DNA of 64,000 nucleotides from Rhodopseudomonas pseudopalustris (lineage in GTDB: Bacteria > Pseudomonadota > Alphaproteobacteria > Rhizobiales > Xanthobacteraceae): NCBI RefSeq assembly GCF_900110435.1, contig NZ_FODT01000009.1, positions 124,001-188,000 of the forward strand, in the 5' to 3' direction. Under the pieces are notes generated by a model, which was not told where the DNA came from, searched no databases, and saw only the letters and a list, made by a program, of their open reading frames with translations. Below are positions 16,777 to 25,053 of this stretch, one piece after another; the stretch's first letter is position 1, and every line of letters starts with the position of its first letter. A program made the translations under genes and the position numbers.

Positions 16777-17012
16777 CCAGGCGCAACTTCGCCGCGCGGC
16801 CCGGCGACCCGGACACCTGGATCAAGGCCGCCGACGATCCGCGCGGCCGCAGGGCTGACGTCATCGCCTACACCGCGCGCCTCACGATCGACGTCACGCC
16901 GGACCTGCGCGGCCGGATCAAGGTTACCGCGTTCCAGCGCGGCCAAACCGTCGCGGACATGCTGCGCGAGCTCCTCGCGGGCGCGTTTCCTGCCGAGGGG
17001 GACGCGCCATGA
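16773..17012 (+). CDS. Small ribbon-helix-helix-like protein, ParA partner candidate
   Basis: The protein has 79 residues. A short basic N terminus (MTRRNFAARPGDPDTWIKAA) is followed by a typical RHH arrangement: a strand (ARLTIDVTPDLRGRIKVTAF) and two helices (QRGQTVADMLRELLAGAF). It overlaps parA and the next gene by 4 bp each. Small DNA-binding proteins in this position often act as the ParB-like centromere-binding partner of ParA; that role is inferred from position and fold. Confidence 0.7.
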   Translation: MTRRNFAARPGDPDTWIKAADDPRGRRADVIAYTARLTIDVTPDLRGRIKVTAFQRGQTVADMLRELLAGAFPAEGDAP

Positions 17013-17524
17013 GCGCACCGGCAATTCATGGTGCAGCAGGCGTTCGGCCGTCATCACCTCCCGGTCGGCTCACCGAGGTCGAACTGGTTTGGCGCGAGAA
17101 GCAGATCGAGCACTGGATCCGCTTCGGCCATGCGGTCCACGAGCAAATCCTCGACCGACGGCGCCGCGTCCTCAGCTTCCCCGCCGGGGCTGTCTTCGCC
17201 TTCGTCCGCTGGGCATCGAATGGCTTTGGCACCGTCGTCTCGCGCATCGACATCCTGCGCGCCGTCAGCGCGGGCGACGGCTATCAGACGCTACCCTCGG
17301 TGCGGCCCGGTGGTGAAATCCTGCTGCAAACGAGCGGCTGGCCGAGCGTCGAGCAGGTGCTGCTTCTGATCGACGCGATCGAAGCGCTCGACATCGATCC
17401 CGCCGAAGCTGCGCCTGACTATTGGCGCCATGTCCATAACCGGCTCGCCGCCGGGGACGCCCCGCGATCCTACTCCCGACAGCAGCATCGCGCTTGGCAC
17501 TTGCGACAGAGGGCCGAGCCATGA
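17009..17524 (+). CDS. DUF2840 domain protein
   Basis: The protein has 171 residues. The DUF2840 family signature covers most of it: LTEVELVWREKQIEHWIRFG, then VFAFVRWASNGFGTVVSRID and LDIDPAEAAPDYWRHVHNRL. Family members are found almost only in the rdfS-traF operon of alphaproteobacterial conjugative elements; no activity is known. It overlaps its neighbours by 4 bp at each end, which argues for tight coupling with parA and traF. Confidence 0.88.
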   Translation: MSAPAIHGAAGVRPSSPPGRLTEVELVWREKQIEHWIRFGHAVHEQILDRRRRVLSFPAGAVFAFVRWASNGFGTVVSRIDILRAVSAGDGYQTLPSVRPGGEILLQTSGWPSVEQVLLLIDAIEALDIDPAEAAPDYWRHVHNRLAAGDAPRSYSRQQHRAWHLRQRAEP

Positions 17525-18066
17525 CGCGCGCCGGCTACCTGCTGACGGCCACTGGCGCCGCGCTCCTGCTGATCACGCTGGCGATGGTGCACGTTGCACC
17601 GCGGCTCGTCTGGAACGCATCGGCCAGCGTCCCGGTCGGCCTCTATGAGATCGGCTCGGCTACGCCGCTCGAGGTCACCGACCTTGTCGCGGTCAATGCG
17701 CCGGAGCCGCTTGCCGCATTCCTCGCGGACCGGGGTTATCTGCCGCGCGGCGTACCGCTCTTGAAGCGCGTTGCCGCACTTCCCGGGCAGACAGTCTGCC
17801 GTTCGGAAGGGGACATTAGCGTCGACGGGATCACCGTCGGCAATGCGCTCGACCGCGACCGTCTGGGACGCACGCTGCCTATCTGGAGAGGCTGCCACCG
17901 GATCGGCGCGAGCGAACTCTTCCTCATGAACATCGGCGTCCGGGACAGCCTGGACGGCCGCTACTTCGGGCCTCTCGCCGTCACCACCGTGATCGGCCGG
18001 GCCACGCCTCTCTACACCGACGAAGACGGCGATGGTCGCTTCGTCTGGCGCGCGCCGACGCGGTGA
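17521..18066 (+). CDS. traF: TraF, S26 family signal peptidase of conjugation
   Basis: The protein has 181 residues from ATG 17521, which overlaps the DUF2840 stop. There is one N-terminal membrane segment (GYLLTATGAALLLITLAMV). The S26 motif SVPVGLY at about residue 40 holds the candidate catalytic Ser, and PLLKRVAALPGQ at about 79-90 holds the Lys. TraF is the periplasmic maturation protease that in RP4 cyclises the TrbC pilin; trbC is present here at 30380. The protein is close to the usual length. I rejected an upstream start at 17494 because it is not supported by spacing. Confidence 0.9.
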   Translation: MTRAGYLLTATGAALLLITLAMVHVAPRLVWNASASVPVGLYEIGSATPLEVTDLVAVNAPEPLAAFLADRGYLPRGVPLLKRVAALPGQTVCRSEGDISVDGITVGNALDRDRLGRTLPIWRGCHRIGASELFLMNIGVRDSLDGRYFGPLAVTTVIGRATPLYTDEDGDGRFVWRAPTR

Positions 18067-18111
18067 CGGCGCAGCCATGACCCGTTCCACCGCATCGCCA
18101 AGGAGGTTGCC

Positions 18112-18450
18112 ATGAGCCTGATCGGAGAATTCACCCGCACCAAGAGCGGCTATGGCGGCCGCATTCGCACACTCGCCCTCGACGCCGCTCTGGTGCTCGT
18201 GCCGGCGGAGCACTCCGACGCCGAGAACGCGCCCGACTATCGCGTTTACCTCGGCGATGATGCCGATGGGCCTGAAGTAGGCGCGGGATGGAAGCGCACC
18301 GGCGAGAAGGCCGGCGAGTATGTGTCGTTGCAGCTCGACGATCCGACCTTCGCACAGCCGATCCGGGCCAACCTGTTCCAGTCGGCCGACGACAAGTCAG
18401 CATGGGGTCTCTACTGGAACCGGCCGACCAAGCGCAGCGAGCGGGACTGA
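18112..18450 (+). CDS. DUF736 family protein, second copy
   Basis: The protein has 112 residues (MSLIGEFTRTKSGYGGRIRT), with AAGGAGG upstream. It shares the DUF736 core with the protein at 12606, including a LQLDDPTFAQPIRANLF segment and a final LYWNRP, but the two are clearly diverged. It sits between traF and the transglycosylase gene and is probably transcribed with them. Two copies in one element suggest separate roles, and neither is known. Confidence 0.9.
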   Translation: MSLIGEFTRTKSGYGGRIRTLALDAALVLVPAEHSDAENAPDYRVYLGDDADGPEVGAGWKRTGEKAGEYVSLQLDDPTFAQPIRANLFQSADDKSAWGLYWNRPTKRSERD

Positions 18451-18453
18451 CCG

Positions 18454-19218
18454 ATGCGCGTCTCCCATCGCCAGCCCGCTGCCGGAGCGAAAGGGGCCGC
18501 CCGCCGATTCCCCTTCATTCTCCTTTCCGGCCTGGCCTTTGCCGGCGCGATGCCCGCGCCGTCTCTGGCGCAGACCTCGCTCATCGAGCGACCCGCTGCA
18601 GGCTCGCCCTACACACAAGCGGTCGCCGAGGCAGCGCAGCGGTTCGGCATTCCCGAGCGCTGGATCTGGGCAGTCATGCGCGTCGAGAGCGGCGGTCGTG
18701 TCCGCGCGGTCTCGCCCAAAGGCGCGATGGGACTCATGCAGATCATGCCCGCGACCTGGGCGGATCTGCGGGCGCGCCACGGTCTGGGGGCCGATCCCTT
18801 TGACCCTCGCGACAACATCCTCGCTGGCGCAGCCTATCTGCGCGAAATGCACGACCGCTACGGCGCGCCGGGCTTTCTCGCGGCCTACAATGCCGGCCCC
18901 GGGCGGTACGATGACTATCTCTCGGCTGGCCGCGCGCTGCCCGCCGAGACCATCGCCTACGTGGCCGCGATCGCGCCGTTGATCGGCAGTGAGCCGCTCG
19001 CTGCCGGCGTCGCTGTCGCGACCATCGACCCGCTCGCGTGGACTCGGTCTCCGTTGTTCGTCGCGCGCTCCGAAGGCAGCGTTGCAGCAGAACGATCGCA
19101 GCCCGATCGCCAAAGGAACGGCAGCCGAACCGCAGATCCGCAGCAACCCCCAATTGCCGGTTCGACGCAGACGGCAGGCATCTTCGTGACCCGCGCCGAT
19201 GATGGGGGGCGTCCATGA
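18454..19218 (+). CDS. Lytic transglycosylase (SLT family), VirB1-like
   Basis: The protein has 254 residues. A signal peptide covers about residues 20-46 (FPFILLSGLAFAGAMPAPSL, then AQ). The SLT domain starts at about residue 60, with the catalytic Glu in WAVMRVESGGRVRAVSPKGA followed by MGLMQIMPATW, and it closes with FLAAYNAGPGRYDDYL. It would cut peptidoglycan to let the transfer apparatus through, as VirB1 and TrbN do. The C-terminal 80 residues are unstructured and Pro/Gln-rich. It starts 3 bp after DUF736, and the stop leads into the oriT-like region. Confidence 0.9.
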   Translation: MRVSHRQPAAGAKGAARRFPFILLSGLAFAGAMPAPSLAQTSLIERPAAGSPYTQAVAEAAQRFGIPERWIWAVMRVESGGRVRAVSPKGAMGLMQIMPATWADLRARHGLGADPFDPRDNILAGAAYLREMHDRYGAPGFLAAYNAGPGRYDDYLSAGRALPAETIAYVAAIAPLIGSEPLAAGVAVATIDPLAWTRSPLFVARSEGSVAAERSQPDRQRNGSRTADPQQPPIAGSTQTAGIFVTRADDGGRP

Positions 19219-19337
19219 CCGGAATCGCACTCCGGCGCGGTGTAGCGAGCTCCCGGAAAGAGGCGGCACGGGGCCGTTGGGGCGAAGCAGACACGACCAA
19301 CAGATGGCGAGATAAAAGCGGCTCGCCACTCGCGTGC

Positions 19338-19436
19338 AAGCCATTGCTTTCGCATGGCTTTTCACGTGCCGGTCGGTCGGGGGCAGTGCCGGTTCCGGCT
19401 ATTTTCCACGATATTTCAAGGACATTGCCGGCACTG
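19338..19436 (+). other. Candidate origin of transfer (oriT)
   Basis: This stretch between the transglycosylase and relaxase genes has two inverted repeats. AAGCCAT (19338) pairs with ATGGCTT (19354), and CAGTGCCGG (19384-19392) pairs perfectly with CCGGCACTG (19428-19436) across an AT-richer centre (ATTTTCCACGATATTTC). Inverted repeats beside the relaxase gene are the usual mark of oriT. In ICEMlSym(R7A), oriT likewise lies upstream of rlxS. Confidence 0.5.
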
Positions 19437-19465
19437 TCCCGCGTTTGGCCCGCCGGAGGCCGGCG

Positions 19466-21229
19466 ATGAGCGACGGCGACAGCGACTTCCGGGTCCGGCC
19501 AGGCCGCATCGGTTCGACGCGGGCGCCGAAACCCAAGAGCTTCATCAACCAAGTCCTGCGCGCCGCCAAGCGCTCGGGGCATGTCGGCACCGGCGGCGGT
19601 CCGGGCCGCAAGGCGTCCGGCTATGGCCGTTCGAGCTTCGGGCGCGGACGGATCGCCTTCAGCCGCGCGCGGCTTTTCAGCTCGTCGCGCCGCGTCGTCG
19701 TCAAGGCGCGGATCGCCCGCCACCAGGGCCGGGCCTTCCGGTCTGCGCCGCTTAATGCCCACCTCTCTTATCTCAAGCGCGACGGCGTCACGCGCGACGG
19801 TGAGAAGGCCGTGATGTTCGATGCCGACAGCGACCGCGCCGATGACGCTGGTTTCGCCGCGCGCTCGAAGGACGACCGCCACCATTTCCGCTTCATCATC
19901 TCGCCCGAGGACGCCGCCGAGTTGACGGACCTGCGCGCCTTCACGCGCGACCTCGCGCGCCAAATGGAAGCCGACCTCGGGACCCGGCTCGATTGGGTTG
20001 CGGTCGATCACTGGAACACCGACAATCCCCACGTCCACCTGCTGGTGCGAGGCGTTGACGCCCAGGGCACCGACCTCGTCATCTCACGCGACTACATCAG
20101 CCGCGGCTTGCGATCCCGGGCCGAGGATCTTGTGTCGATCGAACTCGGCCCGAAGCCGGAGCACGAGATCAAGACGGCGCTCGAGCGCGAAATCACGGCC
20201 GAGCGCTGGACGCGCCTCGATGTCGAGATTCGCATCGCCGCCGACGAGACCGGCTTCATCGATCTTCGTCCCGAGCAATCCGGCGCCACTGATCCCCAGA
20301 CCCGCCGGCTCATGATCGGGCGGCTCCAGCACCTAGAGAAGATGGGCCTCGCGTCATCCGCCAGCCCCGGCGAGTGGATGGTCGGGCTCGACGCCGAACG
20401 CAATTTGCGCGACCTCGGGCTTCGCGGGGACATCATCAAGACCATGCACCGCGCCTTCGCCGAGCGCGGTGAGGATCGCGCTGTCGCCGACTATGTCATC
20501 GAAGGCGGCAGCGGACAGGCGCCGATCATCGGGCGGCTGGTCGATCGCGGCCTGCACGACGAGCTGACGGGCGAAGCCTATGCGGTGATCGACGGCACCG
20601 ACGGCCGCGCCCACCATGTCCGGTTCCGCGGTGTCGAGGCCTTCGAGCATGCGCCTGCGATCGGCGGCATCGTGGAGGTTCGGCGCTTTGGCCGAGCCGA
20701 TGAGGCGCGCCCGACGCTTGTTCTCGCCCACCGGTCAGACCTCGAACTCGGCCAGCAGATCAAGGCGCCGGGGGCCACCTGGCTGGACCATCGGCTTGTG
20801 GAGGCGGACCCCATGCCGCTGTCGATGGGAGGCTTCGGGCGAGAGGTGCGCGAAGCCCTGCAGGCACGGGCCGAGCATCTCGCCGACCAAGGCCTCGGTC
20901 GACGCCAAGGCCAGCGGATCATCCTGCAACGCGACCTCCTCGCCACGCTGCGGCGGCGCGAACTGGATGCGGTCGGGGCGCGCCTCTCCGCCGAGACCGG
21001 CCTTGCGCACATGAAGCAGACCGCCGGTGATCAGGTCGCGGGCATCTATCGCCAGCGTCTCGACCTCTCCTCCGGCCGGTTCGCGATGATCGACAACGGT
21101 CTCGGCTTCCAGCTCGTGCCCTGGTCCCGCGAGATCGAACGCAAGCTCGGCCAGCATGTCGCCGGCGCCGTGAAGGATGGCGGCGGCATCGAATGGGGCC
21201 TCGGCCGCAAGCGTGGGCTCGCCCTCTAG
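19466..21229 (+). CDS. rlxS: RlxS-type relaxase (VirD2-like, DUF3363)
   Basis: The protein has 587 residues from ATG 19466, with GGAGG 8-12 bases upstream. The N-terminal region is basic. The nuclease domain includes APLNAHLSYLKRDGVTRDGE at about residue 95 and the metal-binding His motif DNPHVHLLVRG at about 184-194. The C-terminal half is the DUF3363 region (GMGSASP-like linker, then GQAPIIGRLVDRGLHDELTG). It should nick oriT and pilot the transferred strand to TraG. An upstream in-frame start at 19334 would read through the oriT repeats and lacks relaxase similarity. Confidence 0.9.
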   Translation: MSDGDSDFRVRPGRIGSTRAPKPKSFINQVLRAAKRSGHVGTGGGPGRKASGYGRSSFGRGRIAFSRARLFSSSRRVVVKARIARHQGRAFRSAPLNAHLSYLKRDGVTRDGEKAVMFDADSDRADDAGFAARSKDDRHHFRFIISPEDAAELTDLRAFTRDLARQMEADLGTRLDWVAVDHWNTDNPHVHLLVRGVDAQGTDLVISRDYISRGLRSRAEDLVSIELGPKPEHEIKTALEREITAERWTRLDVEIRIAADETGFIDLRPEQSGATDPQTRRLMIGRLQHLEKMGLASSASPGEWMVGLDAERNLRDLGLRGDIIKTMHRAFAERGEDRAVADYVIEGGSGQAPIIGRLVDRGLHDELTGEAYAVIDGTDGRAHHVRFRGVEAFEHAPAIGGIVEVRRFGRADEARPTLVLAHRSDLELGQQIKAPGATWLDHRLVEADPMPLSMGGFGREVREALQARAEHLADQGLGRRQGQRIILQRDLLATLRRRELDAVGARLSAETGLAHMKQTAGDQVAGIYRQRLDLSSGRFAMIDNGLGFQLVPWSREIERKLGQHVAGAVKDGGGIEWGLGRKRGLAL

Positions 21230-21256
21230 CCAACAAGGAAGAAAGGACCGCCGCCG

Positions 21257-23245
21257 ATGTCTGCGACGAAAATCCTCTGGGGCCAGATCACCACCGTGTT
21301 CCTCATCGTGCTGCTCACGACCTGGGGCGCGACCCAATGGACCGCCTGGCGGCTCGGTTTTCAGGCGCAGCTCGGCACGCCGTGGTTCGAGCTGGCGGGT
21401 TGGCCGGTCTACTATCCACCCGCCTTCTTCTGGTGGTGGTACTTCTACGACGCCTATGCCCCGCCGATCTTTGTTGAAGGCGCTATGATCGCCGCCTCAG
21501 GCGGCTTCATCTCCATCGCCGTCGCCATCGCAATGTCGGTATGGCGCGCCCGTGAGGCGAAGAATGTCGAGACCTACGGCTCGGCCCGCTGGGCTGAAAT
21601 CCGGGAGGTGAAGGCGGCAGGACTGCTCGGACCCGATGGCGTCGTCCTCGGAAAGCTAGGCGACGCCTATCTCCGACATGATGGACCCGAGCATGTCCTG
21701 TGCTTCGCACCAACCCGATCGGGCAAGGGTGTCGGTCTCGTTGTCCCGACGCTCCTCACCTGGCCGGGCTCCGCCATCGTCCACGATATCAAGGGCGAGA
21801 ACTGGCAGCTGACCGCCGGCTTCCGCGCGAGGCACGGCCGCGTCCTGCTGTTCGATCCCACCAACGCCAAGTCGGCCGCCTACAATCCGCTCCTGGAAGT
21901 GCGACGGGGAGAGTGGGTAGTTCGCGACGTGCAAAACGTCGCCGACGTTCTCGTCGACCCCGAGGGCTCACTCGACAAGCGCAATCACTGGGAGAAGACG
22001 AGCCATTCTTTGCTCGTCGGTGCCATCCTGCATGTGCTGTACGCGGAAGAGGAGAAGACGCTCGCCGGTGTAGCCGCCTTCCTGTCGGATCCGCGCCGTC
22101 CGATCGAAGCCACGCTGAAGGCGATGATGACGACGCCCCATCTCGGCCTTGGCGGCCCTCATCCCGTCGTGGCGTCGACAGCGCGCGAACTCCTCAACAA
22201 GAGCGACAACGAGCGCTCGGGCGTCCTGTCCACCGCCATGTCCTTCCTGGGCCTCTACCGCGATCCGGTGGTGGCGGAGGTGACGCGCCGCTGCGACTGG
22301 CGGATCGCCGACCTCATCGCCGATGAGAAGCCAGCAACGCTCTACCTTGTGGTTCCGCCATCCGACATCTCCCGGACGAAGCCGTTGATCCGGCTCGTGC
22401 TCAACCAGATCGGCCGACGCCTGACCGAGGATCTGCATGCGCGAGACCGGCGGCATCGTGTGCTGATGATGCTCGACGAGTTTCCAGCTCTCGGCCGCCT
22501 CGACTTCTTTGAGAGCGCGCTCGCCTTCATGGCGGGCTACGGCCTGAAGTCGTTCCTCATAGCCCAGTCATTGAACCAGATCGAAAAGGCCTATGGCCCG
22601 AACAATGCGATCCTCGACAACTGCCATGTGCGCGTGAGCTTCGCCACCAATGACGAGCGCACCGCCAAGCGCGTGAGCGACGCCCTCGGTACGGCGACCG
22701 AGATGAAGGCGATGCGGAACTATGCCGGGCATCGGCTCAGCCCCTGGCTCGGTCATCTGATGGTCTCGCGCTCGGAGACGGCGCGGCCGCTCCTTACCCC
22801 TGGCGAGGTGATGCAGCTACCGGCGACGGATGAAATCGTGATGGCCGCCGGTGTCCATCCCATCCGAGCCAAGAAGGCCCGTTACTTCGAGGATCGCCGC
22901 TTCAAGGAGCGCATCCTGCCGTCACCCGACCCGGCGAAATGCGGGCGTTCGGCCCGAAGGGACGCCTGGTCCGAGTTGAAACCGCAGCGGCCCGACGCAT
23001 TGCTCGCGGCTGAGCTCGACAAGGCGGAAGACGCTGCCAATGGCGGTCTGCGGCGCGAGCCCGAACTGCCCGACCATGTCGCGATCGCCAAGGAGACGAC
23101 CGGACCTGCCGCGGCCGACGAGTTTTCCATCATGCTGGACGATGAGCCGGAAGACGCGGCGCGGCAGCGTCAGGCGCTGCGCCAGCAGATGCGCGGCGTG
23201 GCGAGACAGGTCGCGCTCGATCCCAATGACGGCATCGAACTGTGA
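21257..23245 (+). CDS. traG: TraG/VirD4 coupling protein
   Basis: The protein has 662 residues. Two membrane segments lie in the first 95 residues (ILWGQITTVFLIVLLTTWGA, and FISIAVAIAMSVW). Walker A is at about 150-158 (PTRSGKGVGLVVP) and Walker B at about 401-408 (VLMMLDEFPALG). It couples the relaxase-DNA complex to the Trb channel. The gene begins 27 bp after the relaxase stop, with AAGGAA upstream. It ends 7 bp before the CopG gene. Confidence 0.95.
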   Translation: MSATKILWGQITTVFLIVLLTTWGATQWTAWRLGFQAQLGTPWFELAGWPVYYPPAFFWWWYFYDAYAPPIFVEGAMIAASGGFISIAVAIAMSVWRAREAKNVETYGSARWAEIREVKAAGLLGPDGVVLGKLGDAYLRHDGPEHVLCFAPTRSGKGVGLVVPTLLTWPGSAIVHDIKGENWQLTAGFRARHGRVLLFDPTNAKSAAYNPLLEVRRGEWVVRDVQNVADVLVDPEGSLDKRNHWEKTSHSLLVGAILHVLYAEEEKTLAGVAAFLSDPRRPIEATLKAMMTTPHLGLGGPHPVVASTARELLNKSDNERSGVLSTAMSFLGLYRDPVVAEVTRRCDWRIADLIADEKPATLYLVVPPSDISRTKPLIRLVLNQIGRRLTEDLHARDRRHRVLMMLDEFPALGRLDFFESALAFMAGYGLKSFLIAQSLNQIEKAYGPNNAILDNCHVRVSFATNDERTAKRVSDALGTATEMKAMRNYAGHRLSPWLGHLMVSRSETARPLLTPGEVMQLPATDEIVMAAGVHPIRAKKARYFEDRRFKERILPSPDPAKCGRSARRDAWSELKPQRPDALLAAELDKAEDAANGGLRREPELPDHVAIAKETTGPAAADEFSIMLDDEPEDAARQRQALRQQMRGVARQVALDPNDGIEL

Positions 23246-23252
23246 GGCAACC

Positions 23253-23675
23253 ATGCGCGACCGGATGAACGTTTATTTCCCGCCCGAGATGCTCCGCCAG
23301 ATCGCCGATCTCGCCGACCGCAAGAAGCTCTCCCGCTCCGCGATCGTCGAAGCGGCGGTTGCGTCATTCCTGTCACCTGATGGCGCGGACAAGCGCGAGG
23401 CCGCGTTCGCGCGCCGCCTCGATCGCCTGTCGCGCCAGGTCCAGCGCTTGGAGCGCGACCTCGGCGTCACCGCAGAGACACTCGCCCTGTTCGTCCGGTT
23501 CTGGCTGACGATCACGCCGCCCTTGCCGAATGATGCTCAGGCGTCAGCACAGGCCAAAGGGCGGGAGCGCTACGAAGGCTTTATCGAAACGCTGGGGCGG
23601 CGCCTGCAGAAGGGCCAGAGTTTCCTTCGGGAGATCCCACAAGACGTGGCCGGTGCAAATGATCCCGATCATTGA
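23253..23675 (+). CDS. CopG/ribbon-helix-helix protein of the tra operon
   Basis: The protein has 140 residues. The first 45 form an RHH domain (MNVYFPPEMLRQIADLADRK, then KLSRSAIVEAAVASFL). A coiled-coil-like helix (ARRLDRLSRQVQRLERDL) and a hydrophobic helix (ETLALFVRFWLTITPPLP) follow. In related elements this gene sits between traG and trbB and may regulate the trb genes or aid DNA processing. Here trbB lies 5.7 kb further on, because cargo has entered the gap. Confidence 0.85.
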   Translation: MRDRMNVYFPPEMLRQIADLADRKKLSRSAIVEAAVASFLSPDGADKREAAFARRLDRLSRQVQRLERDLGVTAETLALFVRFWLTITPPLPNDAQASAQAKGRERYEGFIETLGRRLQKGQSFLREIPQDVAGANDPDH

Positions 23676-23705
23676 AGAGGAAATTCCACACTTAGCCGCC
23701 GCGAG

Positions 23706-23736
23706 AGGCCGACATAGACGCAACGTCGCGGCCTTT
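23706..23736 (+). terminator. Terminator-like hairpin after the tra operon
   Basis: AGGCCGAC pairs, with one bulged base, with GTCGCGGCCT, followed by TTTC. It lies 30 bp after the CopG gene, at the junction between transfer genes and cargo. Confidence 0.4.
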
Positions 23737-23752
23737 CAATGCAACAAATAGC

Positions 23753-23803
23753 GCGCTGGACGCATCAAACGCGCTTGACGCGCACCAGAAAAGGGCCTAT
23801 ACG
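23753..23803 (+). promoter_or_regulatory. Sigma70-type promoter and direct repeats before the AAA gene
   Basis: TTGACG (23775-23780) and TATACG (23798-23803) are separated by 17 bp, close to the consensus. The -35 box is inside the second of two direct repeats, GCGCTGGACGC (23753) and GCGCTTGACGC (23771), 18 bp apart, which may be an operator. The promoter serves the cargo pair that starts at 23848. Confidence 0.6.
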
Positions 23804-23847
23804 CATCATCTTAATGAGATAGCGCATCGCGCCGCCAGGAATCACCA

Positions 23848-25053
23848 ATGGACCACTTCTCGATCATTCAGGCCCTATGTCGCGCGGCAATGGCCGACGC
23901 TTCACCTGCCCTACGTAAGCAGATCGAGCGACTTCGCGACGCTTTGGCTAAGGATGGGGAGGCGAAGCAGTCCGCTGCTCTGACCAGCATCCTCACGACC
24001 GCTGATCGGACGAAGGAGCTTTCGCCAAGCCGGATCGAACGCTCCAAGGCGCAGATCTCGGGTGAGCCGCTGACACGGAACACGCCTGTTCCGGTCGACC
24101 GTGAAACAGCCGCACCGTTGGCGGAGATTATCTTCCCGGCGGACATTCAACCGACCGCGCCGCTCTTCAACTCGACCGTCAGTCGTGCCATCGAGACAGT
24201 TATCGAAGAATGGGCCAACTTCGACGCACTATCAGAGATCAACATTCGGCCGTCCAAAACCTGCCTTGTTTACGGAGCTCCAGGGACGGGAAAGACAAGG
24301 CTGGCGCTTTGGATCGCGCAACAGCTCGATCTCCCCGTCGTGCTGGTGAAGCTGGACGGGCTCGTTTCGTCGTTCCTCGGCACGACCGCGCGCAATATCG
24401 GAAACTTGTTCGCCTTCGCGAACCGTCACCGCTGCATCCTTCTACTCGACGAATTCGACGCGATCGCGAAAGTTCGTGACGATCCCCAGGAGGTTGGCGA
24501 GATCAAGCGTGTCGTAAACGCACTTCTGCAGAATCTCGATACGCGCCGCGATGTCGGCTTCACGATTGGCATCACCAATCACCCGAAGCTCTTGGACACC
24601 GCCGTCTGGCGGCGTTTCGAGGTTCAGCTTGAGATTCCCAAGCCGGACTTCGAGATGCGAAAGGCGATCGCCGCGCATTTCATGCCACCAGTAAAGGCCC
24701 CGGACATCCACTTGCGCCTAATCGCATGGTTTACTGAAGGTTCGACTGGCGCTGAGATCGAGTCTCTCGTGCGCACATACAAGAAGGCCACCACCGTTCG
24801 TGAGGAGGACAAGCGCGGGCTACTCGATACGCTTCGCCAATTCGCCACGTTGAACGCGGCTCGGGTCCAAAGCGAACGCCGCGCGTTGCTATTCGACGAC
24901 TCCAGCAATCTGTTTCGGGCGATGCGGGATGATCCGATCCTCGGCTTCTCAATGGCCGACATCGGTGAGATTGCCGGCAAGGACAAATCGACGGTCAGTC
25001 GTCAGCTCGGCCGCGCGGCCAAGTCTGGCGAGGCGGAGACGCTAAATGGCTAG
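23848..25053 (+). CDS. AAA+ ATPase with C-terminal HTH, partner of a subtilisin-like protease
   Basis: The protein has 401 residues. The N-terminal 110 residues are helical. The AAA+ module has Walker A at about 142-150 (VYGAPGTGKTR), Walker B at about 198-206 (ILLLDEFDAIA), a sensor-like GITNHPKLLDTAVWRRF and an FtsH/p97-like layout. The last 35 residues read GFSMADIGEIAGKDKSTVSR, which looks like a helix-turn-helix. The gene ends 8 bp inside the protease gene, so the two are coupled. AAA-subtilase pairs recur on mobile elements and are suspected defence or toxin-antitoxin-like modules; the substrate is unknown. Base composition is visibly less GC-rich than the tra and trb genes. Confidence 0.85.
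   Translation: MDHFSIIQALCRAAMADASPALRKQIERLRDALAKDGEAKQSAALTSILTTADRTKELSPSRIERSKAQISGEPLTRNTPVPVDRETAAPLAEIIFPADIQPTAPLFNSTVSRAIETVIEEWANFDALSEINIRPSKTCLVYGAPGTGKTRLALWIAQQLDLPVVLVKLDGLVSSFLGTTARNIGNLFAFANRHRCILLLDEFDAIAKVRDDPQEVGEIKRVVNALLQNLDTRRDVGFTIGITNHPKLLDTAVWRRFEVQLEIPKPDFEMRKAIAAHFMPPVKAPDIHLRLIAWFTEGSTGAEIESLVRTYKKATTVREEDKRGLLDTLRQFATLNAARVQSERRALLFDDSSNLFRAMRDDPILGFSMADIGEIAGKDKSTVSRQLGRAAKSGEAETLNG

Noticed and set aside
19215-19469. Open frame of 84 codons overlapping the transglycosylase stop and the relaxase start
   Set aside because: It runs straight through the oriT-like inverted repeats, has no family-like sequence and is Arg/Gly-rich in the way of translated GC-rich DNA.
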